Below the pieces are notes generated by a model. It did no database searches. It was given only the letters and a program-made list of their open reading frames with translations, and was not told the origin of the DNA. Source: Porpolomopsis calyptriformis (lineage: Eukaryota > Basidiomycota > Agaricomycetes > Agaricales > Hygrophoraceae). From it: a stretch of 64,000 nucleotides of DNA. The stretch is from assembly GCA_951640195.1 (NCBI GenBank), contig OX621164.1, positions 2,461,098 to 2,525,097 on the forward strand, read 5' to 3'. Below, piece after piece: positions 35,350-44,770 of the stretch; the stretch's first letter is position 1, and each line of letters starts with the position of its first letter. Made by a program: the position numbers and the translations under genes.

Positions 35350-36516
35350 TTACAACATTTGCTCCAATGGAATAGCGCTACGCATCTTGACCAAGTTCAG
35401 CAGAGTGGCGGTGGCTGGCATCGGAACATGATAAGTCGAACCGAGGTTGAGCAGGTATCCATTGAAATAGTCAATCTCCGTGACCCTTCCTTGGCGGATA
35501 TCCATTAACATGGGGGAGAAACTCCCCTTTGTGATTTTTGATTCGCGCAAACACTCTTCCTCAAGAGCCTCTTTGGTAAGAGCACGCGGTATGCGTCCGA
35601 GAGGTACTTTCGCACTTGGGTTTGCGCGAGTATCCAGCCACACACTAGCTTCGGATTGAATTTGTGCAGCGAAAGCTTGAGCCGCCTCTTGACAAACTCG
35701 TTGCATGAGGCGACTGGCAGCCGCAGTTGTGAAAATATCGCCATTCCGACAGCCCATGATGGCTGTGACGGAATTAATGACTGCTTTGGCGACGAGCGTG
35801 CGTCGCTTGGCGATTTGGATTTCAGCCATCGGAACCCAGGATGTATGAAGCGAATCTCTCAAACCGCATAACGCGGCGATCGTGTTTCGCAAGGATTGGT
35901 ACCGTGAAAAAGAAGGATCATTGGATGGACCGGAAATGTCATCAAGCCGAAGTATGCGATCTCGCTTTGGTATAGATTCATCCAACAAAACGGCTTCAAA
36001 TGGACGTCCCCCGGGATCGGCAACGACCGCAAACTGAATTTTGCCCACTCCGGCATGTACGACGTGTTGGAAGGCTTTAAACCACGCGCGATGAGTATTG
36101 GTTGCTAGGATGAAATGGGGTCGGTGCTCGGGGTTACGAAAAAGTTCGTGAACCAGGTGTTCGTAAATACCCATGCCATCCTGCAGAAGGGTGATGGTGC
36201 TGTTCCTTGATAAGCGAGGTAAAAGTCGTTTGATGGCAGGACAGGTGTGATAAGCCCTGGTCGTTACGAGGAGGGACTCGATTGGATCCAATTTTTGTTT
36301 CCCCTTTTTATCCGCACCGGCATCAAATACCTCTGAATGAATTCCGTCGATGGAAGTGACGACTCCGCCGAATTCGACGCTGATGCAACCACTATCTCGA
36401 GCTTGCCGTTGTATTCTATGGATGAGGGTGATGGTATGGGTAGGTGGAATGACATTCTTGAGGTGATACGAGACCAACGAGCCAATGGGTCCTATTCCAA
36501 GGACATGAAAACGCAT
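35350..36516 (-). CDS. PAN5: Ketopantoate reductase family protein (2-dehydropantoate 2-reductase)
   Basis: Single exon, 388 residues. The N-terminus MRFHVLGIGPIGSLVSYHL is a Rossmann NADP-binding GxGxxG motif. The C-terminal half has KRRTLVAKAVINSVTAIMGC, the conserved lysine/asparagine region of the ApbA/PanE helical domain. Family members reduce ketopantoate to pantoate in coenzyme A synthesis; yeast also has ApbA-fold paralogues with mitochondrial translation roles, so the exact function is open. ATCACGTGAT lies at 36528-36537, 11 nt upstream of the start, so the 5' leader must be very short or include the motif. Confidence 0.83.
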   Translation of the reverse strand: MRFHVLGIGPIGSLVSYHLKNVIPPTHTITLIHRIQRQARDSGCISVEFGGVVTSIDGIHSEVFDAGADKKGKQKLDPIESLLVTTRAYHTCPAIKRLLPRLSRNSTITLLQDGMGIYEHLVHELFRNPEHRPHFILATNTHRAWFKAFQHVVHAGVGKIQFAVVADPGGRPFEAVLLDESIPKRDRILRLDDISGPSNDPSFSRYQSLRNTIAALCGLRDSLHTSWVPMAEIQIAKRRTLVAKAVINSVTAIMGCRNGDIFTTAAASRLMQRVCQEAAQAFAAQIQSEASVWLDTRANPSAKVPLGRIPRALTKEALEEECLRESKITKGSFSPMLMDIRQGRVTEIDYFNGYLLNLGSTYHVPMPATATLLNLVKMRSAIPLEQML

Positions 36517-36527
36517 GAATATGATAA

Positions 36528-36537
36528 ATCACGTGAT
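36528..36537. promoter_or_regulatory. ATCACGTGAT palindrome upstream of ketopantoate reductase
   Basis: Perfect 10-bp palindrome with a CACGTG E-box core, 11 nt before the start codon at 36516. Such RTCACRTG sites are bound by Cbf1-type bHLH factors in yeasts (established); binding here is inferred. Confidence 0.6.
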
Positions 36538-37118
36538 TAAATAGCATTGTAATGGAATGTCAATCTGAGCCCTGCAACAGTGTTGGTATGCGGTCGAGCA
36601 CGCAGGGTAGTTTAGGGTTGATCTATGGGGACAGTTGGAGGTACAATATTCAGCCACGCCCCTACCCATCTGGTTCGGTGTATGTGAGCCATCGGAATAG
36701 GCTGGTAAGTTTGTCGGTGTTCCTGGCTGCCAGTTTTCTTCTTTTTCTCCACGGTGGAGCTGGCTATTTGCAGGCGCTGTAAGAAGTCAGATTGATGTCG
36801 ATGCCATGGGAGTAGGAAGGGAATAGTCGATCGCTGTTGCTACTGATAAGTCGGGAGGTTGTCGCGTGAGTGGTGCTGCCATCGGACGCTAAGTATCATC
36901 TAGTCGTTGTATTACGGGGTTGTTCATACTTGATTTGTTGAATGGGAGGAGGTTAGCCGATTCAACAAACTGAGCACAAACAACCCTGCAATACGACTAC
37001 TAGTGTACCTCAACCTCTCCACCATCACCTGTCTTGAAAGCGTTTTCGGGTGTATTCGTAAGAAGAGAGCACCCAATTAAAAGTACCCTGCGCCACCTGG
37101 AATACCCACTTGAATCCA
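36538..37118. other. Spacer between ketopantoate reductase and KAE1
   Basis: About 580 bp. A 76-codon plus frame (36552-36782) has a hydrophobic end but no supporting homology or splice context. Otherwise nothing recognisable. Confidence 0.5.
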
Positions 37119-38554
37119 TCAAGCACGCCAGGCGACATGGACATCGTCCGTTCGAAATCTTCTCTTGAGTAAAGATCGATGATAAAATGCCATGAAAATC
37201 CGCATTCATACCTCTGAGTCGTAGTGCTTTCCGCTAATGGGGTTTCTTGACCTGTCCTGAAACTCAACAGTCCTGCCTGGGCGATCATGATTCCGTTATC
37301 GATGCAAAAGCTGGTAAGAAGTCAGTCGCAACAAGCTGCAAAGTTGGAGGGCCAATGTACCGTTCGTCAGTTGAAAAAACCTGACCCCCGCGTTCTTGTG
37401 CCATGATACCCATCATCTCTTGGAGTCGCTCGTTACCTTTATAAAACATGAACATACCAACCGAGTATCACTGTGGATTTAGATGCTCACACCCTACTCC
37501 CCCAACAATGAGGACTTCCTTGCTACCGATGTGGGCCATGGCACGCTCTGTGATCTCCACAAGCATGGCAAACACGGTCTCTTGAAGGGAGAAACATAGG
37601 TCAGCAGGAGTGATGATGTCTTCCGCATTCGAATCGCCTTGTACTGCTTCTGTGGGTCGGAAACGGTTATCGAGCGTATAGGTTTCCACCGAGGTCAGGA
37701 TTCCGGAGAGACTAACGTCCATCCCCTTAATTGTGTAAGGTAAAGGTAGCAATCGCTTCCCCCTACAACGCAAAGCTTTAGAATTGTATATGCAGTGCCT
37801 AGCGCTTTGTTGCTGACTTTTTGGCTTCTTGCTCGATATTGTAGCCTGGACTGGGATCATTGCTCAAGTTTATCACTCTCGCGAAACGATCGAGGCAATT
37901 TCCGACGGCGATATCCAAAGTCTCCCCAAAAATCCGGTAACATTGGCGGGAATATGCGATCACCTGGGTGTTCCCCCCAGAGACGTAGAGGACAACGGGA
38001 TTATGCGCTCCAGTAATTTCACGTCCCATTTCGATGTCTCCAAGTTGTCAATCAAACAGCGGATAATAGTGGTAAAAATAGGCTCACGACCGACACAGTG
38101 ATTGACGCCGACGAGGGGTTTATTAAACAGAAGGGAGAGCACCCGAGCGACGAGTGCCACAGAGTGAAGTGGTGCACCCATTCCAGGCCCTGATGAATGC
38201 ATATGATCGGAGTTGCGAATGGATATCTGAGAACCCACCTTTCGTGTAACAGATGCAGTCGAGATCATGCATGGAGAGATTCGCCTCGGCAAGCGAATCT
38301 TTGAGGACAGTCAGTACCCATTCTCGGTGGTGCTGGGCGGTGTCTCTTGGAAGAAATCCGCTTCCTGGTGGTGTAATGTACGTATGGCGGACGTTGGATA
38401 GCACGGACGTCGAACCGTCCTCATTGTGCATGATTATTCCTGCCCCCAGTTTATTTGCCGATCCTTCTAGACCCAATGCTAGGTACCGTCGATCTGAAAT
38501 TGACAATCAAATTGGGATTTAGGATAATTTAGACCATGGCATACTTTGAGGCAT
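37119..38554 (-). CDS. KAE1: Kae1/OSGEP, tRNA threonylcarbamoyladenosine biosynthesis protein
   Basis: ASKHA-fold catalytic subunit of the KEOPS complex, transferring threonylcarbamoyl to A37 of ANN-decoding tRNAs. A 10-nt first exon (38545-38554, MPQ plus one base) splices to exon 2 at 38493, giving [20 protein letters not shown]. The next blocks are [20 protein letters not shown], with the two metal-binding histidines of the family slightly downstream in [10 protein letters not shown] and NHCVGHIEMGR, then [14 protein letters not shown] and [13 protein letters not shown], and the end [10 protein letters not shown]. The cytosolic form is likely since there is no presequence. It is divergent from the PB1-protein gene, sharing a 137-bp promoter with two RTCACRTGAT palindromes. 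Confidence 0.93.
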
Positions 38555-38568
38555 TTGTACAGCTACGA

Positions 38569-38606
38569 ATCATGTGACTACAGCAAAAAAGGATTAATCA
38601 CGTGAT
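38569..38606. promoter_or_regulatory. Paired RTCACRTGAT palindromes in the KAE1/PB1-gene divergent promoter
   Basis: GTCACATGAT on the minus strand at 38569-38578 and ATCACGTGAT at 38597-38606, 14 and 42 nt upstream of the KAE1 start and 85-113 nt upstream of the PB1-gene start. The 18-nt gap sets centres about 28 bp apart. Confidence 0.62.
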
Positions 38607-38691
38607 AATTAAACGCTGTGCCCGCAGTGGCGGAGTTCAAACCAACAGCCTCAAAAGCCCGCTAAATTTGAGTGAACGTTTCGCAGTCGCT

Positions 38692-40935
38692 ATGTCTTTG
38701 ACCCTGTTCAAGTTATCCCAGCCGGGTGGTCTTACTCGTCGTTTCTCTTATCAAACAAAGCCTTCTTGGTTAACCCTTTCCTCCAAAATCGAGGCTCTTT
38801 ACCAAATTCCTCTCGATAAGATTGCCGTTTCTTATATTGACAATGATGGCGACCAAGTTACCTTGAGCTCAGAAGAGGAGCTCAACGACTTTTATCAGCT
38901 CTCTCATCACCCTCCGCAGCCAATCAAATTCACCGTCCAGGATCTCAGGTCTCTCCGCGAGTCTTACGATTCCACCTCGACTTTGCCAGAGACACCACTC
39001 GTTGGTGGTAATCCTCGCAACACTTTTGGTGGGCTATTCGAACTCGATGACGATTGGCAATTGCCGGGCCTTGGCTCCCTGTATAGGCCTTCTGGTCCCA
39101 TGAGGCCAGACAGTCCCCATGCCTATCTGGAGGTCGTCGAGAGTGACGTCACCAAAACCGAAGACCGAATCGACAAAGCATCGTTTATCAGCTCAGATGT
39201 CGTCGATGTCACCCCAAAGAGCTTAGACGCTGGTCTGGAAAAAGGGAAGGGCAGGGCCTACGAACCGAGCATCGTCGACAGCATCTCTTCCACAGGTTCG
39301 GTTCTTGCTGAGGATGCCCCTCCTAAACATCCACTCCACGTATATGACATGAGCTCCCATGGAGGTGATCCTGTTCCCATTGCGAATCTCGCTCCCATTG
39401 GTCAAGATTCCCATTCGACCGCTAGCACCATCATGAATCCCTCAGCCGGTGTTACACCTGACGTTCTAATCGAGCCCCTCAATGCTGAAAAAGTCACAGA
39501 AGCGGAGGATGTGGCTCCGGACCCCCCTCTTCCTTCGCTTGATATGCCACCCCAAACCCCAGACAATGGCTCTCTTTCTCACGATTTTATCACTCTTTTC
39601 GACACTTTGAAGAATATAATCTCCTCACACCCCGAACTATCTGACGCTTTGCGAAACATTGCCCAAAACACGACTAATGGTGCCTATTGGCAAGCTCACA
39701 GGGATGCCATCTCGCGTGGTGCAGAAGAGATAGTTCGAACGGCACAGAAGGAGACTGGGAAAGCCGCCGAGGATCTTCGTCGCATCGCTGAAGAAGACGC
39801 TGGCAGGAGGATTACTGAAGCTTTGGAAGGTGTTGTTCATGTCTTTTCAGATATAATTGGCGGTGGAAAATCCACCTCTAGCGCACCACCTGCCCCAGCC
39901 GCTCCAGAGAATGTACCCAAGCCCCCCCCGACCGTAAGCTCGCCCAACATCTTCAACCCTTTCCCACCGCCACCGCCGCCACCGCCACCCCTGTCCCTAA
40001 AGTCTTTGTTCTCTGACCAACCGCAACCTTGGCCTCACCCGCCTCCTCCCCATCCGCTTCCACCACGTGCGGCTGAATGGTATGGGCCGATTTTTTCTCC
40101 TCCCGGTCAGTGGAGACCTTGGGCGGGTGCTCAGCCTGCCCCGCCTCAGGTGCCACCCCCGGGATCCGCCCATCCTTCACACCACTCCCCACCGGCCTCA
40201 TCCCAAGGAGGACCTCCACACTCCCCAGTGGATCACACTTCTGATTTAACCTCGAAACAATTAAAAGCTCAAGTTGAACTTGCTAAATCGAAATATAAAG
40301 CCGAGAAACAGCGTTATCGCGCACATCTTGGGCGTAAGAAGCATGGCAACCCATTCAATTCTACTGGTGATGGGTAAGTTGTTTCCACCGCAAACCGACA
40401 TTCTGTTGATTGACTTTTTGAACAACAATAGTGCTCAGGACGACGGGAATGGCACCGGGGTCCACGAAGGCGATGTCAAACAAGTACCCAACGTGACTGA
40501 CCCCCCTGTCGCCCATATCGTCAGCAACGCGCGAGGCCCATATCCCCAACTTGAAATGTTTAGCGTTCCTACCAAGCGGCCCCGCGAATCGGGTCCACCC
40601 TTCGTCCGACGGCACGATCAACCTACTGACAATAATGAGGATGCTCGGGCAATGCAACGGATATCGAGGAAGCTGTCGGATGTAAGAATTTCTGGATGAT
40701 CCGATACCAAACATAGCTAACCGGTTCTCAGATGGGCTTTACGGAAAGCTCTTATCCCACCATGGCTGCCAAGATCAAGGCGCAGGTTCCTACCGTCGGT
40801 CACATGAGCAAGGAGAATGAGGACAACATTGTTACCACTGTACTTGAAGAACTTCTTGCGATGACTCCCAACCCTCCTGTGGCCTCTGGATCGAATATGA
40901 CGAGAGATAGGGACCTTCCCGGCGCTTGGCGTTAG
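38692..40935 (+). CDS. PB1-domain / UBA-like scaffold protein
   Basis: Exons 38692-40373, 40432-40681 and 40732-40935 give 711 residues; the start is the ATG of MSLTLFKLSQPGGLTRRF, since upstream frames need GTG. Residues 1-80 form a PB1 domain: basic N-half (LTRRFSYQTKPSW) and the acidic OPCA box YIDNDGDQVTLSSEEELNDF. The centre is disordered with a helix (EEIVRTAQKETGKAAEDLRR, ALEGVVHVFSDII), then a proline run and FSPPGQWRPW. The C-terminal ISRKLSDMGFTESSYPTMAA plus ENEDNIVTTVLEELLA look like a UBA-type helical bundle. PB1 with a C-terminal UBA occurs in p62/NBR1 autophagy receptors, but no ZZ or NBR1 Ig-like domain is seen. Function unknown. Confidence 0.8.
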
Positions 40936-41680
40936 TTTCGTATGTATAAGTGTTATGTTTTATGGTAAGTAGCAATGTAAACACCATACTGTTGTATGAG
41001 AATCGTATTAGGAATTTGAGTACGTAATCAAGCCAAATTGAATATCTTTTGCTTGGACATTCAAGTAACCGAAGTATGGAATGTGACATCGGCAGCAAGG
41101 TGTACACTCCTTTGTGCTATGGTCCGGCGCAGCGGAAAACGTTTGATTTGCGTTTAATTTCTGGCCATTCAATCAACTGGTGATCTTGACCTTTCCTTTC
41201 GGACATAACTTTGGACATTGACATTGGTTTTTTTGTGGCTAGATTGCACATAAATGAGGCCGGTTGTTGGCCTCGCAGACGCGGGAAGACCGGGGAACTT
41301 GCCATTCGAGGACTTGTGGGTGTCTAATTACAAAGGTAGACCGCATAATTCCGACGCCCACAAAGCCAAACAAATATTCAGCGAATGCTGCAACGCCCCA
41401 TCGATACACTCTTGTTTATCCTTTCACTCCTCAATCCAAGTGCCACATTCACCTTGGGATTGAAACCGTCACCCCCCCCTTCCTTTTTTTCAAAATCACC
41501 CCCATTGTCTAGGTTAGACGATCGGGTCGCGTTCAACGCCACGTTCGGTCCGCGTCAATTTCCTTTATCTAACAGCCTTCTGACGCGGGTAACGCAAGGG
41601 ATTATTCTCCAAGCTCTCTGCGAGTGTCCTCGATCATCGCTTGCATATTTTCTTAAATCTGACCGTATACCTGTTCACAG
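40936..41680. other. Spacer upstream of the F-box-like gene
   Basis: 745 bp, mixed AT- and CT-rich; the CT-rich part (41460-41520) may be the promoter and 5' leader of the gene that starts at 41681. No other gene seen. Confidence 0.55.
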
Positions 41681-43399
41681 ATGCAGTCGCATATCGATCA
41701 GCATCTTCCGCAGGGCAGCCATGCCGAGCAATCTCGCGGCTCTGACTATGCCAAGCGTCGTGCCGCACACGATCAGAGAATGGAACAGCACGCCAAGACC
41801 CTGATCAGGGACTTTCTTAAAAAGCAACCAGAACCTCGGCTAGGCGACCAGGACTCGACGGAAAGCATACGGAGTTACACTGCCACTCTTTCGAGGAACA
41901 TCCAGACAGCGGAATTGGAACAGCAGCGTCGAGCACCCATCATTGACGGCAGGATTGAAACATCCCTCACCTCTCTGCGTGTCAAACGAGATTTATATTA
42001 TTGGCGGATATTTCGCATCAACGATTTGCCGCCGGAGATACTTGGAAACATATTCCACCTCGTTGCGTCGTCGTCATATAAACCAGACTTGGGCATCAGA
42101 TATCGCTTGTGGCTTACATGGGTTTGCAGACGGTGGCGGTCCATCGCTATATCTGATTGCACGCTGTGGAATACGATCTGGTTCAGGGACTTGCCACCAT
42201 ACAATCGGTCGTTTGCCTGGTTTGAAAGAGCTGGCACCGCCCCGCTAGACCTACGATTGAACGAGCGAGATGCGCGTTGGGGAAGCGAGGAGGACAAACA
42301 CCCATTTACCGGAGAACAGATGGAGTGGCTGCTGGACAGGCTCTTTACCAAATTGTCTCAAATTCGTATGCTCATTGTGGTCGTCGATACCTGGCCTCCT
42401 GCATTAGTCGTCCTCGACAGGCTTCGGCGGTCGGGGATGGCGGGAGAGAAGATGGCATCCATGGAGCGATTTGAACTCCATCGAGCAGGAACGCCCTATG
42501 TATGGATCGGACCAGGATACCAACCCGACGTCCATCGCAACCCCATACCTCTTTTCGGAGGCGGGAACGTACCGTCTCTTACATATGTTTGCCTGAATGG
42601 TATCAACATTGATTGGGTCAGGTCACCGCTTTCAAACCTGACCACCCTCGACCTTCGACGAATCGCACTCGAAGTCTCACCAGATCTCTTCCGTTTTCGG
42701 GAGATGCTCGCGAGTTGCCCTAATTTATACAAACTCGCTTTAGATGGGGCGGGACCAGATTTAGAATCGAGAACCGTCCTTGGCCTTGACCCAGTGCACC
42801 TTCCAAAACTCAGGATCTTGGTGCTGGGCGACTTCACGTTGCCGTACGCCTTGTATGTCGTTGCAAACATTTCTGCGCCTCATGTCCGCGACTTGACTTT
42901 AATGAATTTGAGTGGCGAAGACTATTCCTCCTTTTTTGCCACCATCACGTCGAGGTTCACGGAGGTGGTGATATTAACACTTTACACAATCGAGGTAGAT
43001 GACTCGGGGGAGAATCAGGATATCCTAGTTAGATGGTTGGAGTCTATGCCGAATCTCGGGTACATGCGGCTCGCTCAAATAAATCGCCACATACTCCAAC
43101 CGTTCCTTCGGGTCGTCACCTCCACCTCACCGAGTCCAGCCTCACGGTCAACAACCCGCCAAATTGTGTCTCCTAAACTCGCCACGATCGAATATCAAAG
43201 TGTCTCGGCCAACGACATCGTGTGGTTTGGATCAGAACGACAGGCTTTGGGTGTTCCTCTGCTTAAAATATACATCAATGTCACCTGGGCTTCGTCGATC
43301 ACGCGCGAACAGCACATCGATATCAGCAAACTCTGCCCATTGTATGTGACGGCAGAGGGAGCGACCACACCGGAGGAGGCTGAACTGATGCGAGAGTAG
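41681..43399 (+). CDS. F-box-like protein with leucine-rich C-terminus
   Basis: Single exon, 572 residues. After a hydrophilic coiled N-terminus (residues 1-100, TAELEQQRRAPIIDGRIETSL begins a coiled-like helix), an F-box-like motif reads INDLPPEILGNIFHLVAS with VCRRWRSIAISDCTLWNTIW. The remaining residues carry irregular leucine repeats such as LTTLDLRRIALEVSPDLFRF and LRILVLGDFTLPYALYVVA, as in agaricomycete F-box/LRR expansions. These are thought to be substrate receptors of SCF ubiquitin ligases; the target is unknown and such families are large and fast-evolving. Confidence 0.8.
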   Translation: MQSHIDQHLPQGSHAEQSRGSDYAKRRAAHDQRMEQHAKTLIRDFLKKQPEPRLGDQDSTESIRSYTATLSRNIQTAELEQQRRAPIIDGRIETSLTSLRVKRDLYYWRIFRINDLPPEILGNIFHLVASSSYKPDLGIRYRLWLTWVCRRWRSIAISDCTLWNTIWFRDLPPYNRSFAWFERAGTAPLDLRLNERDARWGSEEDKHPFTGEQMEWLLDRLFTKLSQIRMLIVVVDTWPPALVVLDRLRRSGMAGEKMASMERFELHRAGTPYVWIGPGYQPDVHRNPIPLFGGGNVPSLTYVCLNGINIDWVRSPLSNLTTLDLRRIALEVSPDLFRFREMLASCPNLYKLALDGAGPDLESRTVLGLDPVHLPKLRILVLGDFTLPYALYVVANISAPHVRDLTLMNLSGEDYSSFFATITSRFTEVVILTLYTIEVDDSGENQDILVRWLESMPNLGYMRLAQINRHILQPFLRVVTSTSPSPASRSTTRQIVSPKLATIEYQSVSANDIVWFGSERQALGVPLLKIYINVTWASSITREQHIDISKLCPLYVTAEGATTPEEAELMRE

Positions 43400-43480
43400 T
43401 CGACTGATATAAAGTACGAATGTAATAAAGATGTACGTTTGAATGTCAATCTACAGACGCGTCGTGCCACAGTCATCCAG

Positions 43481-43490
43481 GTCACATGAT
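43481..43490. promoter_or_regulatory. GTCACATGAT site upstream of the homeodomain gene
   Basis: Match to RTCACRTGAT, 95 nt upstream of the start codon at 43586. Same word as in the KAE1 promoter. Confidence 0.45.
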
Positions 43491-43585
43491 ATCTAACGCG
43501 TTTAATGATCTAATTACCATGAGTTCTCTCACTTGACCACAACCACATCCACCTCGTCGGGGACAGTCGTTCTCGTCCAATATTT

Positions 43586-44481
43586 ATGTCACAGCCATCC
43601 ACAACCTCTTCCACCACCGCTCGTGCTCCCCTTCGCGACCGTTCAAACCCAAGAAAACGCGTCTCTCCCGCCCAGTCAACGGCTCTAAGGAATCTGTTCA
43701 ACGCAAAGTCTCATCCTTCCAGAGACGAACGCGTCACGTTGGCACGCGAAGTCGGCATGTGCGCAATCACATTCAATCCAAATCTATAGAGCTAATTTGG
43801 GTGAATAGGGATTTGAAGGCTGTCACCATCTGGTTTCAGAACAAGCGGCAGACCACGAAGAAATCTCTACGTTCTGGAAAGGAAAACACTATACCTGTAC
43901 ACCAACGAATGCCAGTGCGGAAAACACAGTCATTTCCCGACGCTGCCTTTCGCCCACTTAAAGAAACGATCTCTTTGGACCACTTTGCCGAGCGCTGCCA
44001 ACGACACTCCTTATCTCCCGCCAAAACCTCCTTTAACCCCCCCTTGACACCACGCAATACAAACATCCGTTCCAACCCATCAGCGGTTGTTGACAAATCA
44101 GAGCTTTGGACGCATATGCTCTCATCTCCCCCCGCCCCCCCTTCTCCTACCACAGACATTTCGCGGTTTTCCGTGCTTCCCACCCGTTCAAAGTCAATGC
44201 GGTCACTGGAGTGGGCATGTGCCAAAGCGAGGGTATCACTCAAACGAGATGACCCGCCTTGTGTTCCCGGCGACCGCCGGACGGCTCATGCCAAGATTAT
44301 CGATACGATCGAAAGACATATCGTCACTCCGAACAGCAGTACCGCCTCGTCGCCAACGATTGCATCCGTAGATTGTGATAGTAACAGCCGTTTGAGCCGA
44401 GAACCTTCTAGCATCGGTGCCCACCCATCTGAAGAAGTGGAGGCGGCAATGGTTTTACTTGGCCTTATGAGCCAGCGGTGA
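43586..44481 (+). CDS. Homeodomain transcription factor (non-mating type)
   Basis: Two exons, 43586-43758 and 43809-44481, give 281 residues. The homeodomain (about residues 22-80) spans the splice: RKRVSPAQSTALRNLFNAKS, SRDERVTLAREVGMDLKAV, then recognition helix TIWFQNKRQTTKK with the canonical WFxNxR and a lysine at position 50 analog (WFQNKRQ). The remainder is serine/proline-rich with short basic stretches (RSLEWACAKARVSLKRD). It differs from HD1/HD2 mating proteins in having a typical 60-residue homeodomain near the N-terminus and lies 42 kb from the mating locus. Probably a developmental regulator like basidiomycete hom genes; exact orthology not settled. Confidence 0.87.
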
Positions 44482-44770
44482 CGAGGACCTTGGTTATAAT
44501 CAATTTCATAGAAAAGATATTATTCATCTCATTTTCGTTTGCATACCATACCAATGCATCTCCAATTTTCACTGTCACTGACCTCTTTGACAATGTCGAC
44601 CGATGACACTCAGAGGATGATCATTGATGCCCGGAACATTTGCACTTGATCCAACGATGATTTTATGGTCTGCAATAATATGAATGCAAGATATATGCAA
44701 TGTGAGGCGCAATGTGCATGTAGATGACTTATTGACAGCGATGCAGAGAGATATATACAAGTGTGACTCG
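44482..44770. other. Spacer between two convergent genes
   Basis: About 290 bp of shared 3' region between the homeodomain gene and UTP17; no gene seen. Confidence 0.5.

Noticed and set aside
35206..35508. Plus-strand 100-codon frame near the ketopantoate reductase 3' end
   Set aside because: It overlaps the reductase antisense and has no recognisable family.
36552..36782. Small plus frame with a hydrophobic end
   Set aside because: No homology, no splice partner and no conserved start context; may be chance.
38602..38691. Extended N-terminus of the PB1 protein from 38602
   Set aside because: It would start at GTG inside the CACGTG promoter palindrome; the ATG at 38692 gives a clean PB1 start.
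44575..44760. Minus 61-codon frame in the spacer after the homeodomain gene
   Set aside because: Short, with no domain; lies in the shared 3' region of two convergent genes.
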